From Schistosoma haematobium (lineage: Eukaryota; Platyhelminthes; Trematoda; Strigeidida; Schistosomatidae): a stretch of 64,000 nt of DNA. The position numbers and the translations under genes are program-made. The notes under the pieces were generated by a model. It was not told the origin of the DNA, did not search any database, and saw nothing but the letters and a program-made list of their open reading frames with translations. This document shows positions 13,501 through 23,009 of this stretch, piece after piece; position 1 is the first letter of the stretch; each line of letters opens with the position of its first letter. Location: NCBI RefSeq assembly GCF_000699445.3, contig NC_067202.1, forward strand, positions 14,661,924 to 14,725,923, written 5' to 3'.

Positions 13501-15289
13501 ATTTGACCATTCTGTTGTCATTCCAATCTGAAATAGTGGAGCTCTAACTAAGCTGTAAATGTATTCAGCTTTTAACCACTAGGTTACAGGTTCGCGTCCT
13601 ACTCTCCCTAATTTAATTCGAGCAATCAGATAATATCATTAGTCCTTACATTTTGAGTGTGGTTCAAAGCTAAGTACACGAATCTCTACTTGATGAGTTG
13701 TATTGCTCTGAATAAATTTTGTTATTACAGTAATGTTCCACAGTTTCTTGTTCATGAATGACGCATGGTGTATGTTTGTTTACTTTTATTCACCTTATTT
13801 ATTCTATCACTTGTTAATTAATTAAACTATTCACTAAGCCTCACCTTCAACTGAATAAATATGTCGATATCGAATTCAAATTGTTGTTTCTACAGAGAAT
13901 ATTTGAAATCAAATAAGAAATAATTAATGAAGGACAGAAATGAAAATCACATACTCAACTGTTGTGTCGGATGCAAATAAACTTTGATTGGCTAATTAGA
14001 GACTCTATGTAAAGTTGATCTCAATTTTCTCACATCTGTGGTTGACTATTGTGATGCGTATGATGATCTTATCTGTTGAGTCTAGTGAGGTCAAGTATTT
14101 TGATTTATTGAATCTATTGGTCTAGTTTCCTCAACCTAGTATCAAGTGATGTGATATGGAATGCACAAAATCCTTTGGTTTCCGTTATAGCGCTTACCAA
14201 TGACCTTTTATACGACAGCTCTCTCTCTCTCTCTCTCTGTTTTTAAATACTATTTCTATAAGTTCCATTGCATCATAATTGTTATCCACTACAATTCAGT
14301 CACTAGACAGAGGTTGTACTGCTGCTTATGCTTGCAGATATAATTAGTATATAGCCGCAATCGGCAGTGGAATGTCAGGCAACGGAAGATTGAGTATTAA
14401 AAAGCATAAAGGTAATTGGAGAGCAATTAATATAACAACAGAATTAGAGGAATAATGTAGTAGGCAAAGGATAGCTGTTGGAATATGTGCAAGTAATGTA
14501 TTTAATGTATGATTTTCATATTTTGCTAAGCAACTGTGTAATTTTGCACCCAACAATAAATTGGTTTTTCCCATCAAGTTTTCGTTCACTATAGTATTTC
14601 TTCATTGCTTGAAATTAAACTCATACCATTGGCCGGTCGAACCCAATCTTTTTGTAAGTGGTTGTATATTAGTTAACTTCATACTTTTGAGGCATTGTCA
14701 CTGTCAATGGAAATCCATGGGAAAAGCTTGGATCGTCCTTCTCTAGCTCCTTCCGTTTCGGCAAGGTAGCATCGCCGGAAACTCCGGTTGGCTGAGGGGA
14801 ATATTTTATCGCCGTCATACATATGAACAGTGAGCAGTGACTTCGCCCTCGAACTCCTAGTCTCTGCTTTTAGTCATACGGTTCTTCAATCGAACTTTAT
14901 GACGTCGTAGCACAAAAAACAACAGATTTCCCAGTCAGTCTAGCTTGACAAGATCATCATGATATGCGAACCCGACCGCCGAATTAAGATAGCAGCTGTG
15001 ATCGGACTGTTTGAGATCCTTATTATATTAGTTTATTATGTGTAGTTCTCTTTGCTTCATTACATTATTATTTACACTGTGTATTTATTTAAATATTTTC
15101 CTGATTACATCACTTTTGTGTCACCCTCTAATCTCTTTTAATCTAGTGTCATTCGACGAAAAATATGATATAGTTTATCGATCATTCAGAAACTCTGGTT
15201 GTACATTTCTAACTGATTTTGACCAATCACCAACCCTGATAGCTTCACTTTGTCGTCAAATGCTACGCCCGTTAACATTGAGACCATAA
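345..15289 (+). CDS. DENND4: DENND4/Crag-type Rab guanine-nucleotide exchange factor, C-terminal half (8 exons)
   Basis: Coding segments are 345-865, 2218-2484, 3885-4539, 5511-5532, 6989-7333, 9274-9394, 12426-12974 and 15147-15289. They total 2623 nt and join in one open frame of 874 codons including the stop. Every junction is GT-AG with matching phase. DENND4 proteins (Drosophila Crag, human DENND4A-C) activate Rab10 and related Rabs in polarised membrane traffic; their MABP and DENN domains would lie upstream of the window. Recognisable family blocks are a CPKC...CPFC zinc ribbon around YDEEIMAGW (exon 3), SYLSPFVIRK and FWNLVW-like TWNLVWLMYRLGLPTYL (exon 5), YISLRWN (exon 6), SLYRELLFL (exon 7) and FDEKY (exon 8). 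The linkers are Asn/Ser/His-rich and longer than in vertebrates, a common schistosome trait. The catalytic part is not visible, so activity is inferred from family only. Confidence 0.85.
2218..2484 (+). CDS. DENND4: DENND4 exon B
   Basis: The acceptor is a T-tract followed by CATCTAG at 2211-2217, and the donor is GTAAGT at 2485. The exon enters in phase 1, matching exon A, and leaves in phase 1. It encodes about 89 residues beginning ANHVDDSNSLNDMW with no known domain. A second weaker donor (GTAAT at 2500) could give a slightly longer form. Confidence 0.7.
3565..3758 (+). repeat. Sm-alpha-like hammerhead SINE, decayed
   Basis: The head has tRNA-like boxes (GGTACTGGGTTCGAGTCC resembles a pol III B box) and the body ends GTTACTAGCCACG. 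The ribozyme core reads CTGATGT with GAAA retained, so the last core A is lost and stem II is weak. It sits in a DENND4 intron in sense orientation. Confidence 0.65.
3885..4539 (+). CDS. DENND4: DENND4 exon C with CxxC zinc ribbon
   Basis: The acceptor is a pyrimidine tract plus CAG (3882-3884) and the donor is GTAAGT at 4540. It enters in phase 1 and leaves in phase 2. After a Ser/Thr/Asn linker it encodes CSTCPKCKHYVYDEEIMAG and then CPFCKTYF. These two CxxC pairs flank the EEIMAGW signature, which is diagnostic of the DENND4 C-terminal region. An (AT)n tract begins 8 bases after the donor. This is the strongest single piece of evidence for the gene assignment. Confidence 0.9.
4548..4594 (+). 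repeat. (AT)n microsatellite
   Basis: About 23 uninterrupted TA/AT units lie immediately inside the intron after the exon C donor. This is seen directly. Confidence 0.95.
5140..5262 (+). mobile_element. RTE-type LINE 3' tail fragment
   Basis: The segment ends in CCTGGTCCTACGTTGTAGCT and is the reverse complement, with moderate divergence, of the element end at about 34258-34367. Similar CTACGTTGT...CTGACTGAC tails end the RTE copy at 32.2 kb. No coding part remains. It lies in a DENND4 intron. Confidence 0.6.
5511..5532 (+). CDS. DENND4: DENND4 micro-exon (22 nt)
   Basis: The acceptor is CACTATCATTCAG (ends 5510) and the donor is GTAAGTTTT (5533). Exon C leaves phase 2 and the next recognised exon (6989) starts phase 0, so an exon of length 1 mod 3 is needed; this one is 22 nt. 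It adds S-MGLMEMT in front of FSYLSPFV, where vertebrate DENND4 has a similar hydrophobic approach to YLSPLV. Micro-exons are common in schistosome genes. It is inferred from phase and splice sites; no transcript was seen. Confidence 0.65.
6989..7333 (+). CDS. DENND4: DENND4 exon D
   Basis: The acceptor is TTTTCTTTTACTCAG (ends 6988) and the donor is GTAAGT at 7334; both ends are phase 0. It encodes FSYLSPFVIRKSLETIIQNE, TWNLVWLMYRLGLPTYLL, a His/Asn-rich insertion, and then IIFTDALY. The SPFVIRKSLE and WNLVW blocks correspond to SPLVLRKELE and FWNLVWYFRR of DENND4 proteins. Confidence 0.9.
7985..8156 (-). repeat. Hammerhead SINE tail plus partial body, minus strand
   Basis: Read in reverse, CGACGAGTCCCAAATAGGAT leads into ACGCGTCCTGG and GCTAGCC, then the tail block shared with 22.1, 23.0 and 29.1 kb (CGATATTGCC, TATGTGCAT). 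The GAAA box is replaced by A-rich sequence and the first core bases differ, so the ribozyme should be inactive. The tRNA head is missing. Confidence 0.6.
9274..9394 (+). CDS. DENND4: DENND4 exon E
   Basis: The acceptor is TAG at 9271-9273 (phase 0) and the donor is GTAAGC at 9395 (phase 1 exit). It encodes QVHLSPNLPVYISLRWNATH followed by a stretch ending YKYWSNFRNS. The VYISLRWN...LYKYW pattern matches the VYI.M.WDN...LY.LW block of the family. It is too short for a simple ORF search. Confidence 0.85.
9657..10173 (+). repeat. 515-bp interspersed repeat, copy 1
   Basis: It starts after TTTATTTAC with TTTAACACATAGATATTGGC and ends near GCCGTACCAGGGCATTTG. A second copy in opposite orientation lies at 24446-24958, and a short fragment of the same start lies at about 27063-27135. 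GC content is clearly higher than the surroundings. It contains a 63-residue open frame (9864-10055) that is conserved in the other copy. The family is not recognised; it is not LINE RT or gag. Confidence 0.75.
10945..11158 (+). repeat. tRNA-headed hammerhead SINE (second type), decayed
   Basis: The head has GAGACCGAAGG-like and GGTTTCGAATCCCACG (B box) segments. The body is ACTACTGAGGAGTCCCATAC with a following GACAAAC where GAAA is expected, so the catalytic box is broken. The end GTGGTCTAGCCTAGACT...CTCATGA is shared with copies at 19.9, 22.0 and 27.9 kb. A further decayed relative precedes it at about 10205-10405. Confidence 0.65.
12426..12974 (+). CDS. DENND4: DENND4 exon F
   Basis: The acceptor TATTATAG ends at 12425, entering phase 1 to match exon E. 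The donor is GTAGGT at 12975, leaving phase 1. It encodes an amphipathic segment (IDQLINAIKNDN...AVEYLIQIRAHL), a long Ser/Pro/Thr linker and the conserved NSLYRELLFLIVQALSRTS. The ORF reads 5' into the intron, but the peptide upstream is not family-like. Confidence 0.85.
13545..13690 (+). repeat. Old tRNA-like repeat
   Basis: TTTTAACCACTAGGTTACAGGTTCGCGTCC resembles paired A/B box sequence, and the downstream block (AGATAATATCATTAGTCC...GTGGTTCAAAGCTAAGT) is also found, diverged, at about 4865-5030. The family is unknown. Confidence 0.4.
14220..14238 (+). repeat. (TC)n microsatellite
   Basis: A short uninterrupted CT run lies in the last DENND4 intron. Confidence 0.9.
15147..15289 (+). CDS. 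DENND4: DENND4 terminal exon
   Basis: The acceptor is TTTTAATCTAG (ends 15146) and the phase 1 entry creates Met at the junction (TSLDL-M-SFDEKYDIVYRSF). It aligns with the VDIVAFDKKY region near the DENND4 C terminus. It ends CRQMLRPLTLRP and a TAA at 15287-15289. The tail is shorter than in vertebrate members. Confidence 0.85.
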
Positions 15290-16279
15290 ACTATCATTAA
15301 TTAGCTGTGTATCGTTTTAGGCCAAAATTACTATATTGAAACCTTTCCAGTTTGTTTTTTTTTCGTTTCTCTTCCTTCTCTTTGTCCACATGATCAATAT
15401 GAATGACTGGAAGACTCCATGATATGATGAACCATTCTATCTCATTATGCATCAGTCAATCAGTGAATTATTCATATGTTTTCTACTTACATTGTCATAT
15501 TTATATATGTATTTTGTTCATTTGTCAATCATGTATTGTCGGTGTGTGTGTGTGTGTGCGGATGAATGAATAGATGGATGATGAACGTGTGTACGTACAC
15601 CTCAGTTATTGGCTGTGAAAAGGAAATATAATCATGTTACTAAATTGATTTACATTCATCTAATTTCATTATTCTTACTTGTTGATTCTTTTTTTTTCTT
15701 TCTTATTTATTTTTGTGCAACTCATTCTTAGTTTTGTTGTTAAGATGAGAACTTATTTTGTGGTTATATATCATCACTATTCCTGTTAAATATTACTTGT
15801 ATTACAAATGAACATTGTTCGTTATTATTATTATTGACCACTTAGCTAAAACTAGCTTATTGTGCAATGATGATCATTATGATACTTTGTAAACAAATTT
15901 CTTAATCCTTTCTCTCTATTCATTGTCATTATTCATTCAGTTGTCTTATTCATTCACTACTGTCATTATCATTACTAATTATAATTACGTTCATATATCT
16001 ATCTAATTCGTATAGTACTATTCAATACAACGTCTAGATAGAGAATATATATACACACTGTATTGGTAGATTTATACCATTATACATATTATTAATAGTT
16101 ACTTCATTGCCTATATAACTAACTGGGGATAATAATAATAATAATAATCTGCCCGTCGTCGTCGTCACCTCTGACCCCCCCCTCTCTTGTCACTCTTGTT
16201 TAATATATCATAACTATTCTTATACAATTTCGAATGTATGATCGAATAGAAATATCGAAAGTATTGAGAGTTAAATAAA
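15290..16279 (+). other. DENND4: Putative DENND4 3' UTR with AATAAA
   Basis: This is T-rich sequence with (TG)n near 15542 and an (AAT)n run near 16133. There is a canonical AATAAA at 16274-16279 and another at 16753-16758. No coding signal is visible. The 3' end cannot be fixed without transcript data. Confidence 0.4.
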
Positions 16280-16965
16280 AATGCATGAAATTATGTCATC
16301 ATTTATTGTTGACTTTCAAATATCTATTTGTTTGTTTGTTTACAATTCTCTTGTGCTCACTTACTCTTACATAATTATGAATGTATACACACAATTTTCT
16401 TGTTGTTTAATCTTTTTTTTTCTTTTACGAATTTTCACTTTTCTTTTCCTCTTTCTCAATGGAACAACATTCCATTCGATATTCTTTGTGTATAACACTT
16501 TCAAGTTTCATTTATCTTTATATTTCTATTCATGTATTACTCATTCGTTTTAAGTAGTAGTAGTAGTAACCTACTAACGTATCGTCATGCTATTCCCCTA
16601 GTATATTCATATATATATTATGCTGTCTTATCGCATCTTTCAATAAGAAGGTTTCTTGTTTGTTGTTGTTGTTGTTTTTTTATTGAGAAAGATTAATTTA
16701 TTACTACAGGCATTTATCAAGTTGTGTTGATTTCATTATAAAAAAAAGAAAGAATAAAACTTTTTATAACTACAATAGCTTCTTTTTTACTTTCTCTCAT
16801 TGTTATTGTTTTAGTTGATGATGTGATTTTATCTTTTCTTTGTTTCATTGTTTATAATAATCTAAATTGATTATATAAAATGGGTAGATGAATATTAGTA
16901 GGAAGGTGTAAACCTATCAATTTTGAATTAGATAAGCACACATAGAAGATATTTCTAACCTAGAT

Positions 16966-17270
16966 CGGATGATGATAGCAACCGATGGTTAGAGACCTTG
17001 AATAACATGGCTCAAAATCGTTTGCAATGGCGCAGGTGCATCCATTGTTTGTGTTCTCCCAAGTTCTAATCTCCTGATTCCTCCTTGTCTCTTTTTTTTC
17101 TCTTCCCAAATTTATTTCACTAGATTATACTCCTTGAATAACACCTTCAAACCCTAATGCTTCCGATTACTGCTTATACTCTTACTACCTCTAACCACCA
17201 TGGGATTTGAATCGACAACTGCATCTCTGTGCTAATATGGTATGGCAAGTCGAACTGATGTACGTACGTA
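16966..17270 (+). mobile_element. RTE (SR2-like) LINE 3' tail, left part
   Basis: The sequence is closely similar to 31935-32225 of the RTE copy. It encodes the last RT-ORF residues (the NRWLETLNNMAQNR block, WRRCIH) and then a 3' UTR running to CGAACTGATGTACGTACGTA. It is 5'-truncated. It is interrupted at 17271 by the solo LTR and resumes at 17631. Confidence 0.8.
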
Positions 17271-17630
17271 TGTTAGGTTTGAAAGCTTCACAAGTTCACT
17301 TAAATCTACGAACGAGAACAAGACTAAGTGACCAAAGACCAGTAATCTAGCTATTGATGCGTTCTGGCCCCGCTATCTAGAAGGAGAAGTCCAAGTTTGG
17401 TATGGAAAATATATTCTGCAAACAGCCAGAAACGAGCCCACAAACACAATTTAAAACGTATTTATACAAATATATTTTAATCAATATTGTCATAGTGAAA
17501 TGTTTTTAAACTTTACTCATTAAGTTCATCAATCGACAGCCATTTAATCGATCAGTTCGTCAATTGACTGCTATTTAATCGATATGATAAAATTACAAAT
17601 ATGAATTTAGGGGATATACCGTCCCCAACA
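17271..17630. mobile_element. Solo LTR (360 bp)
   Basis: It starts TGTTAGG and ends CCCCAACA, giving TG...CA ends with a short inverted match. It is flanked by the 5-bp direct repeat ACGTA (17266-17270 and 17631-17635). Removing it restores the RTE tail as seen at 32.2 kb (TACGTACGAAGT). No internal region remains, so this is the product of LTR-LTR recombination. It is unlike the two other LTR families in the window, and the orientation is undetermined. Confidence 0.8.
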
Positions 17631-17665
17631 ACGTACGAAGTTCTACGTTGTTGCTAACTGACTGA
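17631..17665 (+). mobile_element. RTE LINE 3' tail, right part
   Basis: ACGTACGAAGTTCTACGTTG followed by CTAACTGACTGA continues the tail interrupted by the solo LTR. Confidence 0.75.
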
Positions 17666-19892
17666 GATCGGAAGATATGTGGAGTGAGATGTTGATTAGA
17701 TGCATTGTGGAATAATCGGTTTCATATCATTGTGTGCCTTGTTTTTACCTAATAAAATGCATTGAGATGGTATTTGGTCATAAGTACATGATATATGTAA
17801 TAAATTCAACTAGCCTATCAATGATTCACAGAATTTTGTTGTTTACTGAAAATTTACAAAACAGAGTACTATCTGTGATAAATCTAGTACTAAGACAAAA
17901 TGCTCGTCTAGTGTTTCCAGATTATTTAGTGGTTGTCTAACTTAGTTTCATGAAAATTCGACAATCTCCACGACCTCATACTAAGAATCTAGTAAAGACT
18001 AAATTTCTGTTGAACGATAGTCTAACCTGTTTCTAGAGTTAAACTCAGATTTATTTCAGATCTTGTTTCCGTTTAGTAATTATATTGTGTGTTCATTGTA
18101 AGCTGTCGTTTGAATTGTTCATTAATTTTCTATCTTTTAAGTATAAAAAAAGACTGTTTCTGAATATCCAACATGTTGCTAAGGTATTGAAATACGACTA
18201 AAATTAACTTAAACTGGGATTCAGATTCACCTTGGTATATTCAATTTTCTTTAAAAATCTCTTGTAGAAATTATAGTAGTTTGAAACTAATTAAAGAGCT
18301 TACATCTACGAAACCTACTAGGATGGTACGTACCTGGAAGCCTGTGTCTTAAAATAGTCTTGTATGCTTCGAGAATCTGATGTTTCCTGTTTTTTTTCTT
18401 TCCAAGTCACAGATATAGTTATCTATCAAGATTCATTAAAATGTCCCCTAACTAAACACTGTATAAAACCTAGTGACATTACGAACCTTCGTTCTAGGAA
18501 GTAAGCTGATGTTCTATGTTATCCGTAAACAAACTGCCTAAATCAATCATTTTTAATGAATTTTATGCTAAAAGTGTGCAAGAAAATTAGAGTAATCCCG
18601 ATACTGTGTCGAGTAATAAAACTATTAATTTCAGGCTCATACCAATGAGTTCTCATTTTCTCTAAACTATAGAAAATCTCCCAATACTGACACTTCCACT
18701 TAGATTGAAGAACCGATTTAAACGTCCCATCAAATTTAAATGGTCTCCATTAAATTCAGAAGCTCAAGTTCCATCAAGATTTAATTTGTCAACCAACAAA
18801 GTAATTCTTCTAACGGACAAAAGTCTTGTATCAGGCCAAATATAGCTCTTAATTTCATAATGCATATGCCAATCATCCCTGAATTATTGCCCAACTTCAA
18901 CACCAATAATTAGTTTAATCAGGTATGTAGTGAAGAGGAACAAAAGATAGAAACAATTAATGAGGCTTACTCTGACTAAGGAACGAATTATGATCTGACA
19001 CAGGATCAAAGGGATTTCAAATTAGAAGACTGATTAGCTTGTTAACGGTTAGATGAGTTGGTCTGAATTCCATGCGATTTCATACGAACAAGCCTCATGA
19101 TTTCACATATTCTTAGCATTTAACGTAAGACTTACAAACATTGAAATTATTTACATATAAACGATATGATCTTGTCTTATTTTATCAATCCAGTTATCAC
19201 TGAAACTCAGTAAGTATATCTGCTGATGCCAATTAGTTATAACGCAAATGGAAGAATAACCTTCGAATAATGCAGTCTAACTGTGGTGACGTACCACCGG
19301 TGAACTCGAGGAAGCTGTGAGAGGCTCAGAAGGAGCCGAAGACATCTCATCCAATCACCTCTCGGAAGAATATTCTAGAATTCCAACGTGTAGCTTCCCG
19401 ATTGGATAATGCTAATAACCCCCTGTATGCGGATTGGAAGACTGTAATGATGATTTCGTTCTCACTAAAAGCTATAAATACCTGACAATTTTGTACTATG
19501 ATTGACACTGTTTGGAATAATATTCCTTTCGTTAGTCTTCTGTCTTCTTACTGCGACTTGGAAGGGTTTGGTGTTCTAGTTCTCTGTTATACGCAGTAGT
19601 ATCAAGAAAAATCAACTTTTGAAGATATAACACTAACCTTGATATTGTAAAACCTATACAATAACTGGGTATTTTTTCAACACTCTGATGAACAAACTTG
19701 GTAATTATACTGAAATTCTTTACAAAGAATGAAGAAAAAAGTTCTTCACTTTTCAATGGATTATTTTATTGTATTTGATCATCTAGCTTCATTTCATCAT
19801 GATTAAATATGAAAAAATTATCAGGATAATTCACTTGATATTTGTCGGGTGTGAAACAGTTATCCATCTTAGAAAATGGATGAAGGGTTGTT
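17666..19892. other. Intergenic sequence without recognised gene
   Basis: Only short chance ORFs occur. On the minus strand a 36-nt piece (19583 to 19548) has an AACAG acceptor and a TAA stop in the phase the FBXO16 gene needs, but this is weak and is listed as a finding only. Confidence 0.5.
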
Positions 19893-20117
19893 CAACATCA
19901 TGGATCGACTGAAGTTATGCATTAACACCGTTGGATACTGGCTCAGTAGTTTAAAGGTTAAGCGTTCGTGCGCGAGACCGAAGGTCCTGAGTCTGATTCC
20001 CGCGTGCGAAGATGTGGGTCCCCACTACTGAGAAGTCCCATGCTAGAACGGGATGGCTATTCAGTACTTTCAGGTTTTCAATAGTGCTCTAGCTTAGATC
20101 GAATCGTGAATTCGACA
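19893..20117 (+). repeat. Hammerhead SINE (second type), decayed
   Basis: The tRNA-like head includes GGCTCAGTAGTTTAAAGGTT and GAGACCGAAGGTCCTGAGTC. The body reads ACTACTGAGAAGTCCC, so the CUGANGA box is broken and the GAAA box is altered. Confidence 0.65.
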
Positions 20118-20379
20118 ATGAAAATAACACAAACCTCCAGACTGAAAAAAAACTTTAGCTTGAAATAAACATTAGTCGTGAAAACGACCACATGTTTGTG
20201 CCGACGATTGCATCACAAGCTATTAGTACCTTAGCGAGATCTGTGGAGCTTATTGAAATTTATATTTTACATCACGAAGTTCAAACATGGGGTAATTACT
20301 CACTAGTGATATTGTAAGATATTTGCTCGATGTAGCAAATTGATTGAAATTTTACAGCTCTGTGATCCAAATGTGAAGC

Positions 20380-20515
20380 ACTTGCTTCAAAACCTGGTGA
20401 AAGTCCTCAACTCTACACCCTGTGGTAGGCATGTTGATGTGCACACTGCCCACGAGTCCCTAACTAGGATGAAACAGCTGTCCAGTGCATCCTGATTTTT
20501 AGCAGGTGTCTAATT
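20380..20515 (+). repeat. Hammerhead SINE fragment, decayed
   Basis: CACGAGTCCCTAACTAGGAT then GAAACAGCTGTCCAGTGC keeps stem II and GAAA, but CUGA has become CCCA. The head is poorly preserved. Confidence 0.5.
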
Positions 20516-20987
20516 AACGTCGGTTTGCAATATAATTTATAAAGTTTGTTAATACCTTCTATTCCGTAAAGTAGGCCAGTTATAACTTCATGGAAAAAGG
20601 TGTTACTTACAAAATGCCTTTAACTGTGGTTCAAATTAATATCTTTGTATTTCGTCTTTTTAATATTTTTTATGAAGAGGTGAGTCAATTGTAAAAGCGT
20701 TCGATATTCAGTCACTAAGTAGCATGTTCAAGTGTCACTTACTATAGTTGGATGAACCAGTTTTTATCACTAACCTGAAGGAGAAGCATATGTATCTATA
20801 TCTGATAAATGAGTGAATAGTAATAATCACTACGGGCATTGTTTCATGTCGTCTAATTTCCATAATCCAGAAATGTATGATTTTTAGCATAATTATCAAT
20901 ATATTTTGTGTATATTTACGTTGATTTGTAATTCTTCTTTACCATGTTCAGAATTAAATTTATTAATCGAAAGGAATTTAGTGGTTA

Positions 20988-21186
20988 AATTCATGAGTCA
21001 GTTGAAGCTGGACTACCATGGAAAACCTCAGACCACTAGACGGTCATTTCTTACTAGTAGCAGACTCGTCAACAGTGCGCATCCACGATCTAGCTCGCGA
21101 GACTCGAACCCAGGACTTCCAGTCTCTTGCGTGAACGTTTAACCTCTAGACCACTGAGTCGGCATCTAACGGTGTTAATATCTAAC
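20988..21186 (-). repeat. Hammerhead SINE (second type), minus strand
   Basis: Reverse reading gives the tRNA-like head (GACTCAGTGGTCTAGAGGTT, GGGTTCGAGTC) and body TTGACGAGTCTGC...AAGAAATGACCGTC. GAAA is kept but the first core base and stem II are lost. Confidence 0.65.
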
Positions 21187-21743
21187 AAAGAAATATAACA
21201 CGAACGACTATGATATTCTCTAAATTAACTCAATGTAAATGGTTTTCAAAAAAAAGATTATATCATCACAATCTTAATCATCAATCACATTCCCAGATGA
21301 AGAAACAAACTTTTTTTAAAAACAAAAAAGGAAATATATTTTTCATTCAGTATGGAAAAGTAAACATGATTGATTTTACAGTTTACAAATTAATTTAAAC
21401 TACTCATTATTGTAGGGTAGTAGTATATTCATGTGTGAAGAATTATTATTATTGCTATGTTTACTATTGAGAATTCAATTCTTCCAAAACCGTCGATTTT
21501 CCATAAGTTTGTTTATTCTGTTTTAATTTAAACAAAATTATAGGAAAAGGACTTATTATTAAACATATATGAGTATACTAAATGATATGAGATTTCATTT
21601 ATATGAATGTGGAAAATTTGAAATCAATGTATTAGCTTCATTTAGTATTATAGTTTTACTTGAATCTTCCCATTGATGTTTAGGACTGCAGTTGATCAGT
21701 CTCTTAGTATAGGGGTTGTGGAGATTATTAAGTTTTTGGTTGA

Positions 21744-22054
21744 GATCATCAACCGATTGATGCTAGACCACCTTTGGAAACCTGGAAGCACTGGACGACC
21801 GTTTCGTTCTATTGTGGGACTCCTCGACAGTGCGCAATTTCGTGGATGGGTTGATGTTAGATACTATCACTACTGGATGCCGGCTCAGTGGTCGAGTAGG
21901 TTAAGCGTTTGGGCGCGAGACCGAAGGCCCTGGGTTCGAATATCGCGAGCTGGATCGTGGATGCGCACTGCCGAGGAGTCCCACAATAGGGCGAAACGGC
22001 TGTCCAGTGCTTCCTGGTTTCCAAAGGTGGTCTAACATCAATCGGTTCTTGATC
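21744..22054. repeat. Long inverted repeat made of two hammerhead SINE bodies
   Basis: Arms 21744-21836 and 21962-22054 (93 nt each) match as inverted complements at about 84 positions. Each arm is the 3' half of the second-type hammerhead SINE. The plus-strand copy has a full tRNA head in the spacer (GGCTCAGTGGTCGAGTAGGT, GGGTTCGAATATCGCG). Both cores have a C or other base in place of U in CUGA, so catalysis is doubtful. A transcript would fold into a long hairpin. Confidence 0.8.
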
Positions 22055-22365
22055 AGTCTCTTATCGGTATATGTGCATACTGTGCGTATTGCCTTGATAC
22101 AATCTTCATTCACAAGAATTATATGCAAAGATAGATAGTGAGATTTAAGTGAATTTAAATTTCACCCCGCTGCACAAGCATGTGGCTATCAAGGCTCAGT
22201 AGCTAAGTGGATAATTTGATGGCGTTTGAAGCGAACGGTACTGAGTTCGAGTGACAGGGTGAACATCAACTCCGAGATGCAGGTATATCCACCTGATGAG
22301 TCCCAAATAGGACGAAACGCGTGTCTTAGATTCAACTGCTAGCCACTATCTATCTTTGCTTCAAA
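22055..22365 (+). repeat. Sm-alpha-like hammerhead SINE with intact core
   Basis: A reverse tail block (22055-22130) precedes a plus-strand body. The head includes GGCTCAGTAGCTAAGTGG and GGTACTGAGTTCGAGTGA (A and B box-like). It ends GCTAGCCACTATCTATC. Confidence 0.75.
22277..22339 (+). ncRNA. Type I hammerhead ribozyme, core intact
   Basis: CCTGATGAGTCCCAAATAGG followed by ACGAAACGCGTGTC contains CUGAUGA, stem II GUCC/GGAC, GAAA, a short stem III and the GUC cleavage triplet (cleavage expected after 22325). It closely resembles the known schistosome hammerhead. Stem I is weakened by changes around CCACC and TTAGA, so activity may be reduced. Confidence 0.75.
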
Positions 22366-22522
22366 TATATTAGTATTGATTAAGTAATCATAGGTTGGCG
22401 ATGAAAGATCTTACCAGAAAATTATGGCTCAATAATCAACAATAATCGTATGTCTAATATTACGATAACAACTAACATTGCTAGAGCTAAATTAACTTTA
22501 ATTAAAATATGACTGTTGAGAC

Positions 22523-22735
22523 TATAATTTATGGTCGACATTTGAACGACGCGAAAGTGACCTTGAGAGTGTCTACCTACTAACTAGGGCTAAATTAAGG
22601 TTATAAAGCAGTTTGGAGAATAAGGATTATAATTTACAGTTGATGGTTAGGGTTAGGAATTAGATTCAGAGTTTTCATCACGAACTGTCATCAGCTATAG
22701 TGCCAAGACGCTATTTGGTCAAATGGGTTGCTCTG
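22523..22735 (+). repeat. TIR repeat (MITE-like), copy 1
   Basis: It starts TATAATTTATGGTCGAC. The body shares GCGAAAGTGACCTTGAGAGT and GAACTGTCATCAGCTATAGT with copies at 29634 and (reversed) 38556-38829. The right end is truncated compared with the other copies. Confidence 0.65.
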
Positions 22736-23009
22736 GAACGGCCTTCTTGAAGACATTTAAACAACCTACAATAGGATTCACTTGTAATTAGTGAAGGATG
22801 TAGATATATGCATCTTATCTCTGGAAAACTTAAATTAAGGACTACAGGAAATTAGCTTAGGCTTCAATATTTCGAAAAAGAATTATGTACCCACACAAAC
22901 CAATTCGGAAATGTAATAAAACCGGATAGGCTCTAGGATAGATCAGTAGAAGAATATGAATAAATATAGAATAAAGAGTACAACCAATTTTTATATATTG
23001 ATTGTTCGA

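Noticed and set aside
16281..16553. 90-codon hydrophobic ORF after DENND4
   Set aside because: T-rich sequence gives Phe/Leu/Ser-rich frames by chance; no family similarity and it lies in the putative 3' UTR area.
21901..22128. Open frames on both strands (MLDHLWKPGSTG...) around 21.7-22.1 kb
   Set aside because: They arise from hammerhead SINE sequence in inverted orientation; the same peptide recurs wherever the SINE 3' half lies.
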